Below, piece after piece: positions 33,053 to 46,267 of a DNA stretch of 64,000 nt. A model generated the notes under the pieces. That model was not told where the DNA came from. It saw nothing but the letters and a program-made list of their open reading frames with translations, and ran no database searches. The position numbers and the translations under genes are program-made. Each line of letters opens with the position of its first letter. The stretch's first letter is position 1. The stretch comes from an uncultured Chitinophaga sp. GTDB taxonomy: Bacteria; Bacteroidota; Bacteroidia; Chitinophagales; Chitinophagaceae. The stretch spans positions 80,446-144,445 of the forward strand of contig NZ_CAMLHC010000021.1 of assembly GCF_946479755.1 (NCBI RefSeq), in the 5' to 3' direction.

Positions 33053-34543
33053 TTAAGCCAGGATCGGCGTGATCACATGTCCGCCTACGTCTGTCAGCCG
33101 GAAAGGCCGGCCCTGGAACTGGTAGGTCAGTTTTTCATGGTCAAATCCCAGCTGTTGCAGGATGGTAGCGTGTATATCGTTGATGGCCACTTTGCCTTTA
33201 ATGGCAGCGTAACCGATTTCGTCTGTTTCTCCCCAGGTAAAGCCTTTTTTGATACCGGCGCCGGCCATCCACATGGTAAAGGCTTCCACGTGGTGGTCAC
33301 GGCCGAGGTAAGGCGTGTCTTTACCGTCACGGTTTTCCTGCATCGGCGTACGGCCAAACTCACCGCCCCATACCACCAGTGTTTCATCGAGCAGGCCGCG
33401 TTGTTTGAGGTCTTTCAGCAGCGCGGTAATAGGACGGTCTATCTCCCGGCATTTGTTGCGGAAGCCATAGTCGATGGCCAGGTTTTCATCAGTGCCGTGG
33501 CTGTCCCAGCCCCAGTCGTACAGCTGTACGAAGCGCACGCCTTTCTCTACCAGTTTACGGGCCAGCAGGCAGTTGTTGGCGAAAGACTCTTTGCCGGGCT
33601 GTGTGCCATACATCTCATGAATATATGCCGGTTCCTTGTTGATGTCCATCACATCAGGAACGGAGATCTGCATTTTGTAGGCCAGCTCATACTGTGAAAT
33701 GCGGGCCATGGTTTCCGGATCGCCGAAAGTTTCGTACTCCTGGCGGTTGATATCGTTGATCGCTTCGATAGATTGTTTACGAAGATTACGGTCCATGCCT
33801 TCGGGGTCTGTCAGGAACAGCACAGGATCGCCTTTGGTGCGGCATTGTACGCCCTGGTAAACAGAAGGCAGGAAACCGCTGCCCCACACGCTTTTACCGG
33901 CATCGGGCGTTTTACCGCCGGAGGTGAGCACTACAAAGCCGGGCAGGTTGCTGTTTTCCGTGCCAAGACCGTAGGTCACCCAGGAGCCGGTACTGGGCCT
34001 GCCGAGCCGTGCGCTGCCGGTTTGCATCAGCAGCTGTGCCGGCCCATGGTTGAACTGGTCCGTCTGTACCGCTTTCAGGAAGCTCACCTCATCGGCCATG
34101 GTGGCGAAGTGCGGCATATGGTCGGACACCCATGCCCGTGATTCGCCATGCTGCGCGAAGACCGCCTGCGGTCCCAGCATTTTGGGAACGCCGCGGATGA
34201 ACGCAAACTTTTTGCCTTCCAGTAGCGACTGCGGGCAGAGCTGATTATGCAGCTTCTGCAGGTCCGGTTTATAGTCAAACAGTTCGAGTTGTGAAGGAGC
34301 GCCTGCCATATGCAGGTATATCACGCTTTTGGCCCTGCCGGGGAAATGCGGAGCGCGGGGCGCCATGGGGTCGGCGCTGAAATCGGGCCTGGCGGCGGCA
34401 CTGCTGCCGCAGCTGGTCAGAAAAGAGCCCAGCGCGGCGGCACCGAGGCCGGTCACGCAATCCAGCAGGAAGTGCCGGCGGGTGATGAAGCGCAATGTTT
34501 CTTCATTGGCTTCCCGGAGGAGTTTATCGTGCAAACGGGACAT
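33053..34543 (-). CDS. DUF1501-family Tat-exported protein
   Basis: ATG at 34543, 8 bp after the stop of the preceding gene, gives 496 residues starting MSRLHDKLLREANEE; the longer frame to 34648 overlaps the neighbour and is rejected. A Tat-type signal (ITRRHFLLDCVTGLGAAALGSFLTSCGSS) precedes a sulfatase/phosphatase-like fold: KSVIYLHMAGAPSQLELFDYKPDL, QLYDWGWDSHGTDENLAID and VVWGGEFGRTPMQENRDGKD. DUF1501 proteins are the standard partners of DUF1549/DUF1553 cytochromes in Planctomycetes and Bacteroidota; biochemical activity unproven. Confidence 0.92.
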   Translation of the reverse strand: MSRLHDKLLREANEETLRFITRRHFLLDCVTGLGAAALGSFLTSCGSSAAARPDFSADPMAPRAPHFPGRAKSVIYLHMAGAPSQLELFDYKPDLQKLHNQLCPQSLLEGKKFAFIRGVPKMLGPQAVFAQHGESRAWVSDHMPHFATMADEVSFLKAVQTDQFNHGPAQLLMQTGSARLGRPSTGSWVTYGLGTENSNLPGFVVLTSGGKTPDAGKSVWGSGFLPSVYQGVQCRTKGDPVLFLTDPEGMDRNLRKQSIEAINDINRQEYETFGDPETMARISQYELAYKMQISVPDVMDINKEPAYIHEMYGTQPGKESFANNCLLARKLVEKGVRFVQLYDWGWDSHGTDENLAIDYGFRNKCREIDRPITALLKDLKQRGLLDETLVVWGGEFGRTPMQENRDGKDTPYLGRDHHVEAFTMWMAGAGIKKGFTWGETDEIGYAAIKGKVAINDIHATILQQLGFDHEKLTYQFQGRPFRLTDVGGHVITPILA

Positions 34544-34551
34544 AGCGTTGT

Positions 34552-37284
34552 TTATGATTTGATCAGAAATTCGTCGAGATTCATAATAGCATTGGCGACC
34601 ACAGTGAGGGCGGCCAGTTCCGCCAGCTGCTGCGGCGCTTCTTTGCATTGCAGCAGCGCTTTCGCATCGGCAGGTGATTTTTTATACTGTTGCAGCGCCT
34701 GTTTGTACAGCCGTTGCAGCACGGCCAGCTTATTGTCGGGCAACTGCCGGCAGACGGCCGTCTGATAACCCCAACGGATACTCGCAGTAGCGTCGTTGTT
34801 ACCGTTGCGCTGCATGTGCTGCGCCAGCGCACGGGCGGTCTCCACATACACCGGGTCGTTGAGCGTTACCAGCGCCTGTAATGGCGTATTGGTACGGATA
34901 CGGCGTTGCAGGCATACCTCGCGGCTGGAGCCGTCGAACGTGATCATGGAGGGATAGGGGCTGGTCCGTTTTTGGAAAACATACAGCGCACGGCGGTACT
35001 GGTTGCCGTCTTCTGCGGTCTTCCAGTACTCGCCGCTCCACACGCTCTGCCAGATGCCTTCCGGCTGGTAGGGCATCACGGCCGGACCGTGCATGTTACG
35101 GTTCAGCAGACCACTGACGGCCAGCGCCTGGTCCCTCACCTCTTCGGCGGTAAGCCTGAAGTGCGGGCCTCTGGCCAGCAGGCGGTTGGCGGGATCTTTC
35201 TCCTGCAGTGCGGGCGTGGTGGTGGCGTCCTGCTGATAAGTGGAAGAGAGAACGATTTCACGCAGCAGCTTTTTAGTGCTCCAGCGATACTGATGGATAT
35301 ACTGATACGACAGCCAGTCCAGCAGCCCGGGGTGGGAGGGCAGGAAACCCTGTGTGCCGAAGTCTTCCACCGTTTCTACGATACCGGTGCCAAACAGTTG
35401 TTCCCAGAGGCGGTTCACCATCACCCGCGCTGTCAGCGGGTTGCCCGGAGCGGTGATCCATTGCGCCAGCCCGAGGCGGTTGCGTGGCGCATTGGCAGGG
35501 AAAGGATTCAGGGAGTGCGGCACGTCGGGGGTGACGGCCTTGCCTAACACCAGCCAGTTGCCGCGTTCGAAAATATGGGTGGTCCGCTGCATCACCGGCG
35601 GATTTTCGATCATCACGGGGATGTCCTGCGGCTGGGAGTTGACCAGCGCCAGCAGTTCATTGTTGACAGCCTCATATCCCGGCTGGCCTTTACCGGGCAG
35701 GTCGTCGCGGAAAGCGAACCACTCCACCATGCATACCGGGTCGTTGGGCTTCAGCGAAGCATTGCGGAACTTCAGGTACAGGTCATGTTTGCCGGTGGTA
35801 GGTTTCAGCGGGATGGCGATCACCTTGCGGTCATTGGTAGGCGCCAGCGTTTGTGTGAAATACACCGGGCCGTTGAGGCTGTCCAGCCGGCATTCGAGAA
35901 CGCCGCCGGTGTTGCCGGTCCAGTAGTTCATCAGCAGCTGTGTTTTGCCACCGGTGGCCTGTGCGGGCAGGCGGCAGCTGCCGTTGTGGCGTACGCCGAG
36001 GTATTTGGTATCATACAGCGCGCCGTTGACGTAGTTGTCGCAGTCGTGCGCATGTACTTTAGGCTCCAGTACTTTCATGAACTGCTGCACATCGGCCACC
36101 TGTGCGGTGTTGCCGTGTTGTTTCACCCATTCGCTGATACGGTTCACTTCTGAAAGACCGATACTGTCGTACAGGCGCAGCTTGGGGTGTTCCATATGGG
36201 TGTCCTCGTCGCGGGTGTTGTTCATGAAAGCCAGCAGCTTGTAATAATCTTCAAACCGGAAAGGATCGTAAGGATGGCTGTGGCATTGCACGCAGCCGAT
36301 GGTAACGCCCTGCCATACTTCCATGGTGGTGCTTACACGGTCCATTACGGCGGCGGTGCGGAACTCTTCGTCCTGGGTACCGCCTTCGTCGTTGGTCATG
36401 GTGTTGCGGTTAAACGCTGTGGCGATCAGCTGGCCGTTGGTCGGATGCGGCAGCAGGTCGCCCGCCAGCTGCGCAACGGTGAAGCTGTCGTAAGGCATAT
36501 CCTGGTTGAACGCGTCGATGACCCAGTCGCGGTAGCGCCACACGCTTCTGCTGGCGTCTCTTTCATATCCTTTGGTATCGGAATAACGGGCGAGGTCCAG
36601 CCACATGGAGGCCCAGCGTTCGCCGTAGTGGGGCGATTGCAGCAGGGAGTCCACCATGCGCTGGTAAGCGGCAGGACTGTGGTCTGCGGTGAAAGACGCC
36701 ACCATGCCCGGCGTAGGTGGCAGGCCGGTCAGGTCCAGGCTGACGCGGCGCAGCAGCGTCAGCGGGTCGGCGGGCTTAGAAGGTTTTAATCCTTCGGCAT
36801 TCAGTTTTTCGATGATAAAACGGTCGATGTCGTTGCCGTTGTCAATACTGACATCCGGCACCGGGACCTGCTTCAAAGGCACATAGGCCCAGTGTTCGCC
36901 CCATTCGGCGCCCTCTTTTACCCAGCGGGTGAGGATGTCTACTTCGGCGGCGGTGAGCGGTTCCCCTTTCTGGGGCATCCGTTCTTTCGGGTCCTTACAG
37001 GTGAGACGGCGGATAAACTCGCTTTTCTCCGGATGACCGGGAATAATGGCAGGCTTGCCTGATTTGGTATTGCCCAACGCTTCTTCCCGGAAAAGGACGC
37101 TGAAGCCGCCGCTTTGTTTTACGCCGCCATGGCAACTGATACAGTGTTTGTTGAGTATAGGCTTGACTTCCGCGCTGAAGTCAGTGCGCTTGCGTGATTG
37201 GCAGGCGGTCACCACCATACCGGCAACTACGGACAGCAATATGGCTGCCCGGAACGTGGATGTAGAGCGCATGTGATTTTTCAT
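34552..37284 (-). CDS. PSD1 (DUF1549/DUF1553) planctomycete cytochrome c lipoprotein
   Basis: A 910-residue lipoprotein (VVTACQS, Cys28). Heme motif CISCH (Cys48, Cys51, His52) with ERMPQKGEPLT; then DUF1549 (DRFIIEKLNAEGLKPSKPADPLTLLRRVSLDLTGLPPT, MWLDLARYSDTKGYERD), a central carbohydrate-binding-like segment, and DUF1553 (NPLTARVMVNRLWEQLFGTGIVETVEDFGTQGFLPSHPGLLDWL). This architecture is common in Planctomycetes. It is the first gene of the operon. A periplasmic redox or sugar-oxidation role is inferred. Confidence 0.93.
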   Translation of the reverse strand: MKNHMRSTSTFRAAILLSVVAGMVVTACQSRKRTDFSAEVKPILNKHCISCHGGVKQSGGFSVLFREEALGNTKSGKPAIIPGHPEKSEFIRRLTCKDPKERMPQKGEPLTAAEVDILTRWVKEGAEWGEHWAYVPLKQVPVPDVSIDNGNDIDRFIIEKLNAEGLKPSKPADPLTLLRRVSLDLTGLPPTPGMVASFTADHSPAAYQRMVDSLLQSPHYGERWASMWLDLARYSDTKGYERDASRSVWRYRDWVIDAFNQDMPYDSFTVAQLAGDLLPHPTNGQLIATAFNRNTMTNDEGGTQDEEFRTAAVMDRVSTTMEVWQGVTIGCVQCHSHPYDPFRFEDYYKLLAFMNNTRDEDTHMEHPKLRLYDSIGLSEVNRISEWVKQHGNTAQVADVQQFMKVLEPKVHAHDCDNYVNGALYDTKYLGVRHNGSCRLPAQATGGKTQLLMNYWTGNTGGVLECRLDSLNGPVYFTQTLAPTNDRKVIAIPLKPTTGKHDLYLKFRNASLKPNDPVCMVEWFAFRDDLPGKGQPGYEAVNNELLALVNSQPQDIPVMIENPPVMQRTTHIFERGNWLVLGKAVTPDVPHSLNPFPANAPRNRLGLAQWITAPGNPLTARVMVNRLWEQLFGTGIVETVEDFGTQGFLPSHPGLLDWLSYQYIHQYRWSTKKLLREIVLSSTYQQDATTTPALQEKDPANRLLARGPHFRLTAEEVRDQALAVSGLLNRNMHGPAVMPYQPEGIWQSVWSGEYWKTAEDGNQYRRALYVFQKRTSPYPSMITFDGSSREVCLQRRIRTNTPLQALVTLNDPVYVETARALAQHMQRNGNNDATASIRWGYQTAVCRQLPDNKLAVLQRLYKQALQQYKKSPADAKALLQCKEAPQQLAELAALTVVANAIMNLDEFLIKS

Positions 37285-37294
37285 TGAACCACTG

Positions 37295-37302
37295 TAAAAG
37301 TA
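37295..37302 (-). promoter_or_regulatory. Putative -7 element TACTTTTA of the DUF1549 operon
   Basis: The minus strand reads TACTTTTA, about 11 bp before the ATG at 37284. The same octamer occurs before the AraC gene at 38265-38272. Confidence 0.35.
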
Positions 37303-37355
37303 ATCGTCCGTTTGTACTAAGCGGATAGAGGATCTGCGGAATATGATGGATTATT

Positions 37356-38243
37356 TTATGGTTCCTGTTTTTTAGTGCGGTATTGCGCCGGTGAAAGGCC
37401 CATGACCTTGGTGAACAGCCGGGAGAAATAATAGGGGTCTTCCATGCCCAGCAGCGACGCGATCTCTTTTACCCGCAGATGGGTGAAATGCAGGTACTGG
37501 CAGGCCTTCTGCACTTTCAGGTGATTGAAATATTCGATGGGCGAATACCCGGTATTGCTTTTAAACAGGGCGGAGAAGTGGGAGATGGACAAATTGATGG
37601 ACCGCGCCATCTGCTCCAGTGTCAGCATCCGGTCCAGGTGCTGGTTCATATAATCAATGGCCTGGTCGATCGTGTCCTGCTCCGGTCTCGTTTTCCCCGG
37701 ATGATGGGAGCCGGGATAGATACAGGAGGCGAGGAAAGCCCAGAAACTCATGTTGGCATACAACAGGTTTTCTGTACGGTACCCCCTTTCCAGCTGCTGA
37801 TAAATATTATCGAATAGGGCCAGCCGCTCGTGGGCATGGGGCAGGTAGGTCTGGTGACTGTTGAGCTGCTGCAGCGAGGTATGCACAATAGCATCGGCGG
37901 TATGGCCTGCAAAATGCGCCCAGTAGATGGTCCACGGGTCGGTATCTTGCGCCTGGTAAGCATGGGGCCAGTCCCGCGGGATGATAAAACAGTCCCCCGC
38001 CTTGATGGGATGGTCTTTTTTACTGAGACGGATATTGCCGCGGCCTTCCAGGCAATAGATCAGGATATGCTCCGGCGCGCCGTTGAGGCGTCTGCGATAG
38101 TGGAACTTCGCCTTGGGATAATAACCGATGTCGGTGATGTACATGGTCTGCATCACCGGATCGGCTGCGCATTTCTCCTGCAGGATGTTACGGGGGATCA
38201 CTATCGCGCGCTGCCCTTTGAAGCCTTCTCCTTTTCTGATCAT
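37356..38243 (-). CDS. AraC-family regulator of the adjacent sugar-oxidation operon
   Basis: A 295-residue protein. An N-terminal cupin-type ligand domain (HILIYCLEGRGNIRLSKKDHPIKAGDCFIIPRDWPHAYQA) and a C-terminal AraC DNA-binding domain (LEQMARSINLSISHFSALFKSNTGYSPIEYFNHLKVQKACQYL, then VKEIASLLGMEDPYYFSRLFTKVMGLSPAQYR). This layout is typical of sugar-responsive AraC/XylS proteins. It is 71 bp upstream of, and in the same direction as, the DUF1549 operon, so it probably controls it. Confidence 0.9.
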   Translation of the reverse strand: MIRKGEGFKGQRAIVIPRNILQEKCAADPVMQTMYITDIGYYPKAKFHYRRRLNGAPEHILIYCLEGRGNIRLSKKDHPIKAGDCFIIPRDWPHAYQAQDTDPWTIYWAHFAGHTADAIVHTSLQQLNSHQTYLPHAHERLALFDNIYQQLERGYRTENLLYANMSFWAFLASCIYPGSHHPGKTRPEQDTIDQAIDYMNQHLDRMLTLEQMARSINLSISHFSALFKSNTGYSPIEYFNHLKVQKACQYLHFTHLRVKEIASLLGMEDPYYFSRLFTKVMGLSPAQYRTKKQEP

Positions 38244-38297
38244 GGAACGGGAATTTCTTTCCGATAAAAGTAAGAAAATCCATCTGCCGGAGAAAGG

Positions 38298-40730
38298 TTA
38301 TTCGCTACGGAGGTTTTTCAGCGGATTGGAAACGGCTGCTTTCACGGACTGAAAGCTCACGGTGCCAAGGGCGATCAGCAGCGTGGCAATGCCGGCGGCC
38401 ACAAATACCGACCAGTGAAGCTGAATACGGTAGGCAAAACTCTCCAGCCATTTGTGCATGGCCCATCCGGCAAAAGGAGCGGCTATCACGAACGCAACAG
38501 ACACCAGCCGGATAAAATCCCGGTTCAGCATCTGCGTGATGCTGCTCACGCTGGCGCCCAGTACTTTACGGATGCTGATTTCCCTTGCCCGCTGCGCAGC
38601 CATAAAAGTCGCCAGGCCGAAGATGCCCATGCAGGCAATGGTAATGGACAGGATGGAAAACAACAGCGCTATCTGCTGCACGCGCCGGTCGGCCCGGTAC
38701 ATCTCATCAAATGACTGGTCGAGGAAACTATAGTTGAAAGGCATGCCCGGCGCCATGGATTTCCACAGCTGCGTCGCGTTATCGATGACCTGCTTCCCGG
38801 AAGCCCCGGCCATTTTCAGCATGATCACATCAGGGCGCCAGTTGTTAAGCGTCATGCATACGGGGCCGATGGCCTGGTGCATGGACTCATAATTGAAGTC
38901 CTTCACCACACCGATAATCGTAAAGGCCCGTGGACTGCCGTCACTCTCCACATTGTATACGTTTTTGCCTACAGGATCTTTATATCCCAGCATTTTAGCA
39001 GTCGTCTGGTTGATGATGACCGCGGAGGAATCTGCTGCGGAAGCGGTCCTGAAGTTCCTGCCCGCCACCAGTTGCATACCCAGTGTTGGTATGTAGTCAT
39101 CGTCAACAGCCCACCGGCGGGTGTTAAAACTGTTGGATGCCAATGGTCCGTTTTCCGGGTTGATGTTCCAGTCCTGCCGCGCAAAACCGGCTACCGGTAA
39201 AAAGGAGCTGACGGTGGCGCTGGTAACGCCTGCGGAATGCTGCATCTCTTTTTTGAAAGTATATACCTGGTCGCCCAAAGCATCGGCATTGTGGATCGTC
39301 AGTACCTGGTCTCTGTCAAAGCCTGGGTTTCTGCTCTGGATAAAACGGAGCTGCTGATATACCACCAGCGTGCCGATGATCAGGAAAACAGCGGTGGCAA
39401 ACTGAAACACGACCAGCACACTTCGTAGTCCGCTGTTTTTGCTGCCCAAACGAAGCTTACCTTTTAACACCTCCACCGGTTTAAAGCCTGACAGGAAAAA
39501 AGCGGGGTAGCTGCCAGCCAGTATCCCCACCACAAAAGGCAATGCTATCAGCCATGGGAGAATATTTGCAGATAACAGCGCCGTTAGTCCGATCGACTTG
39601 TCGGTGATCTGGTTGAATAACGGTAATGCCAGGTAAGCCATACCAATGGCAAGAAGAAGTGCGAAAATAGCCATCAGCGTGGACTCTGTAAGAAATTGAC
39701 TGATGAGTTCTTTGCGCGCAGTGCCCAATACCTTGCGGATGCCCACCTCTTTGCTTCTCCCGGCGGAATAAGCGGTGGTCAGGTTCATAAAGTTAATACA
39801 GGCAATCAGGAGAATAAACAAGGCCACGGCGGAAAAGATATAGATGTACTGCATACTGCCGGGCGGACTCAGCTCGTCCCGCAGGTGGCTGTGCAAATGG
39901 ATCTCTTTTAAGGGCATCAGCGGGAAGTCCACGGTATTACCGGCTTTCTCAAACTCCTCTATGCTGTTTATTTTGAAAGGCGCCAGCGCCGGGATGAGAT
40001 AGTTGATTACAAACTGCCGGTGGTTCCGCTGAAAGGCTACCGGATCGGTGCCGGGACGTAAAAGCAGATAGGTATAAAAGTTATGTGCACCCACATTGCC
40101 CCAGTCATAATGCCGGTTCATCATAGGAAACAACAGGTCAAAACGGAAGTGGGATTTGGCGGGCATGTCTTTGAGCACAGCGGTTACCTTGTAAGGAACA
40201 ATTTTGTCTCCTTCCTTGATTTGTAGTTCCTGCCCCAACACATCTGTCCGGTCAAAATATTTGCGGGCGGCGGATGCCGTCAACACCACGGTGTTGGGCT
40301 GCGTCAGCGCAGTCCGGGTGTCTCCGGCGATAGCCGGAAAAGTAAAGACATCAAAAAAAGTGGAATCAACATAAGCAGTACTGGCTTCCATGATATAGGC
40401 GCCGTTCCTGTTGATGAGCTTCCGGTTCTCCTGGGCATTGATACGGGTATAACTTTCCACGGCAGGGTAGTCTTTCTTCAATGCAGGCCCCATGACGTCG
40501 GAGGTCACCGCCATGCGGATGTCCTGCCCGCCCCAGTGTAAATTACTCTGGATACGGTAGATGCGGTCTGCCTTGTCATGAAAACGATCGTAACTGCATT
40601 CATCTGCGATATACAGTGCTATCAGCAGAAAGCAGGTCAGCCCGATGGCCAGTCCCATCAAGTTGATCAGCGAGAATGTTTTCTGACGAAGGAGATTCCT
40701 CCAGCCTATGGTGATATACGTCTTTAGCAT
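38298..40730 (-). CDS. FtsX/MacB-type ABC transporter permease
   Basis: An 810-residue protein with an N-terminal helix, a large periplasmic MacB_PCD domain, three helices, a second periplasmic domain and three C-terminal helices. Two FtsX cores are visible (FILLIACINFMNLTTAYSAGRSKEVGIRKVLGTARKELISQFL and ATFMAAQRAREISIRKVLGASVSSITQML). Such double-length permeases are widespread in Bacteroidota and couple an ATPase encoded elsewhere to envelope processes such as macrolide, lipoprotein or peptide handling. No ATPase gene lies next to it. Confidence 0.92.
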   Translation of the reverse strand: MLKTYITIGWRNLLRQKTFSLINLMGLAIGLTCFLLIALYIADECSYDRFHDKADRIYRIQSNLHWGGQDIRMAVTSDVMGPALKKDYPAVESYTRINAQENRKLINRNGAYIMEASTAYVDSTFFDVFTFPAIAGDTRTALTQPNTVVLTASAARKYFDRTDVLGQELQIKEGDKIVPYKVTAVLKDMPAKSHFRFDLLFPMMNRHYDWGNVGAHNFYTYLLLRPGTDPVAFQRNHRQFVINYLIPALAPFKINSIEEFEKAGNTVDFPLMPLKEIHLHSHLRDELSPPGSMQYIYIFSAVALFILLIACINFMNLTTAYSAGRSKEVGIRKVLGTARKELISQFLTESTLMAIFALLLAIGMAYLALPLFNQITDKSIGLTALLSANILPWLIALPFVVGILAGSYPAFFLSGFKPVEVLKGKLRLGSKNSGLRSVLVVFQFATAVFLIIGTLVVYQQLRFIQSRNPGFDRDQVLTIHNADALGDQVYTFKKEMQHSAGVTSATVSSFLPVAGFARQDWNINPENGPLASNSFNTRRWAVDDDYIPTLGMQLVAGRNFRTASAADSSAVIINQTTAKMLGYKDPVGKNVYNVESDGSPRAFTIIGVVKDFNYESMHQAIGPVCMTLNNWRPDVIMLKMAGASGKQVIDNATQLWKSMAPGMPFNYSFLDQSFDEMYRADRRVQQIALLFSILSITIACMGIFGLATFMAAQRAREISIRKVLGASVSSITQMLNRDFIRLVSVAFVIAAPFAGWAMHKWLESFAYRIQLHWSVFVAAGIATLLIALGTVSFQSVKAAVSNPLKNLRSE

Positions 40731-44196
<3,466 letters not shown>

Positions 44197-44222
44197 ATCC
44201 AACGGGTGATCTTATAAATCTG

Positions 44223-44256
44223 ATAATAACCCCGGGCTTTGGCCCGGGGTTATTAT
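44223..44256. terminator. Bidirectional terminator with perfect 15-bp stem
   Basis: ATAATAACCCCGGGC (44223-44237), a 4-nt loop, and the exact complement (44242-44256). It lies between the convergent beta-galactosidase and aldo/keto reductase stops. Confidence 0.85.
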
Positions 44257-44258
44257 GA

Positions 44259-45248
44259 TCATTCCGCGGTGAGCGTTCGCAGTTTAGCGAGATCTTCATC
44301 GGTGCGGTTGCCAAATATCTGTACGCTGGCCAGGGCTGTCTCAATGGCTGCAAACTCCTGCGGTGTCAGCGTTACAGCGGCAGCGCCAAAATTTTCGTGT
44401 ATCCGGTCCCGGTGGCGGGAACCGGGAATAGGCACGATAAAATCTTTTTTATGCAGCATCCATGCCAGCGATATTTGTGCCGGCGTAGCATTTTTTTCGG
44501 AAGCAAACTGCTGCAGCAGGTCCAGCAAAGGCTGATTGGCTTTGATGTTCTCTTTATCAAAGCGGGTGATCACCCGACGGGCATCTATTCCTTTGAACGT
44601 GGTGTCTGCGTTGATTTTCCCGGAGAGAAAACCGTTGGCCAGCGGGGAGAAAGGAACGAAGCCGATGTTCAGCGTTTCGCAGGTGGGGATCACTTCCGCT
44701 TCAAAGGTGCGTTCCATCATGGAATACTCGCTTTGCACTGCCGTTAGCGGGGTGATGGCATGCGCGCGCCTGATTTCATCGGGCGTAGCCTGTGATTGGC
44801 CCCAACCCAGTATTTTGCCTTCTTTTATCAATGCGCCCATTACCCAGGCGATATCTTCTACCGGGATGTCTTTGTTGACACGATGCTGGTAGTACAGTTC
44901 CACATGGTCGGTACGCAGCCGGCGAAGTGATGCTTCCAGCTTACCTTTGATATGCAGGAAGAGGTTGTCCCGGGAGTAGTCTCCGATATCGTTTTTGTCG
45001 ATAAGGAATTTGGTGGCGATCACCACGTGGTTGCGGATGTCCTGCAACGCTTCCCCTACCAGGACTTCATTGTCGCCCATGGCGTACCTTTCGGCGGTAT
45101 CAAAAAACGTGCAGCCCTGATCGTAGGCGTAACGCAGTAACTGTAAGGCTTCCGCTTTGTCCGGTGCGGCGCCGTATCCCATGCTGAGGCCCATGCAGCC
45201 GTAACCGATAGCCGATACTTCGAGGTCTCTTAATTTCCTTGTTTTCAT
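44259..45248 (-). CDS. Aldo/keto reductase
   Basis: ATG at 45248 (MKTRKLRDLEVSAIGYGCMG) gives 329 residues; the TTG nine bases upstream is less likely. The AKR tetrad is visible: Asp and Tyr in FFDTAERY, Lys in VIATKF and His in YYQHRV. The NADPH-binding end is PIPGSRHRDRIHENFGA. It reduces aldehydes or ketones using NADPH in the cytosol; the subfamily resembles YajO/AKR13-type enzymes. The neighbouring AraC gene, same strand and upstream, may regulate it. Confidence 0.92.
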   Translation of the reverse strand: MKTRKLRDLEVSAIGYGCMGLSMGYGAAPDKAEALQLLRYAYDQGCTFFDTAERYAMGDNEVLVGEALQDIRNHVVIATKFLIDKNDIGDYSRDNLFLHIKGKLEASLRRLRTDHVELYYQHRVNKDIPVEDIAWVMGALIKEGKILGWGQSQATPDEIRRAHAITPLTAVQSEYSMMERTFEAEVIPTCETLNIGFVPFSPLANGFLSGKINADTTFKGIDARRVITRFDKENIKANQPLLDLLQQFASEKNATPAQISLAWMLHKKDFIVPIPGSRHRDRIHENFGAAAVTLTPQEFAAIETALASVQIFGNRTDEDLAKLRTLTAE

Positions 45249-45345
45249 GCTTTTCAATTTTTATAGCGCGATGGCTGATTGATAAGCAAAGGTCATTTGC
45301 CGGCAGGACGGGAAAAAGCAAGATGCAAACAATCTGTATCGAAAT

Positions 45346-46248
45346 TCAAACCTTCCTGAACTGTTGGGGAGTGATGCCGGTTTGTTTTTTGAAGAAGGCG
45401 TTGAAGTGGGCGGGTTCCAGGAAGCCCAGTGCATAGGCTATTTCAGCCACGGTCCAGTTGCTTTGGGTGAGCAGCGATTTGGCTTCGCGCAGGCAGCGTG
45501 CTGCGATCAGGCGGGAAGTGGTGCTGCCTGTGGCTGCTTTCAGCACACGGTTAAGATGGTTGACGTGGATATTCATATGCCGGGCAAAGTCGGCCGCGGA
45601 GCGGAGTGACACCTGCTGTGTGGTATCATCAATAGCGTAGTGCCGTTCCAGTTGTTCGGTAAAGAGCGCGGCGATCCGTTCGGCTGCATTTTGCGGCTGT
45701 TTGATCTGTACGGCGGAACTGAGTTGCGTTTTCAGCGCAAAGTGAATCAGTTCCATGGCCAGGTTTCTGAGCACATCGTATTTATAGTGGTAGTCCGATG
45801 CTTTTTCTTCCAGCATACGCTGAAAAATTCTCTCCGCCTGGCTCACCTGCTCGTCGGTTAATTCAAAGATATGTGTGCCGCCCGGCTGGTAAACGGGATA
45901 TTCGTGCACGTTACCATAACGGTGAAAAAAGTGCTGGTTAAAGACGACGCAAAAGCTGTTATGTATCTGTGACCGGTCTGCACTGTAGGGTATCTGCGGG
46001 TTCAGGAAAAGGAGCGCCTGTTTTTGGACCTGTACTGTTTTGTCGGCGAACTGTATTTCACTTTTACCATGGGCCAGGATGATCTTATAGAAGTCCCTCC
46101 GCCGGTAGGCTTCCGGTGCAGGCAGCAGTTGACCGGTGGTGTAATCGGTCTTAAACACATTGAAATGACCGGCGCCCTGGCGGAGGTTTTCAGGGGTCCG
46201 TCCGATTTTGTCGCGGTAAAAAATTTCCAGTGTTTCTATTTTGACCAT
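45346..46248 (-). CDS. AraC-family transcriptional regulator
   Basis: A 300-residue protein. An N-terminal cupin-like domain (YKIILAHGKSEIQFADKTVQVQKQALLFLNPQIPYS) and a C-terminal AraC domain (SLRSAADFARHMNIHVNHLNRVLKAATGSTTSRLIAARCLREAKSLL, then AEIAYALGFLEPAHFNAFFKKQTGITPQQFR). It lies between the aldo/keto reductase (downstream) and the divergent alpha/beta hydrolase, and probably controls both. Four GCAT-containing half-sites lie in the spacer on its 5' side. Confidence 0.9.
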   Translation of the reverse strand: MVKIETLEIFYRDKIGRTPENLRQGAGHFNVFKTDYTTGQLLPAPEAYRRRDFYKIILAHGKSEIQFADKTVQVQKQALLFLNPQIPYSADRSQIHNSFCVVFNQHFFHRYGNVHEYPVYQPGGTHIFELTDEQVSQAERIFQRMLEEKASDYHYKYDVLRNLAMELIHFALKTQLSSAVQIKQPQNAAERIAALFTEQLERHYAIDDTTQQVSLRSAADFARHMNIHVNHLNRVLKAATGSTTSRLIAARCLREAKSLLTQSNWTVAEIAYALGFLEPAHFNAFFKKQTGITPQQFRKV

Positions 46249-46267
46249 GGATTAAAATTACAACATT

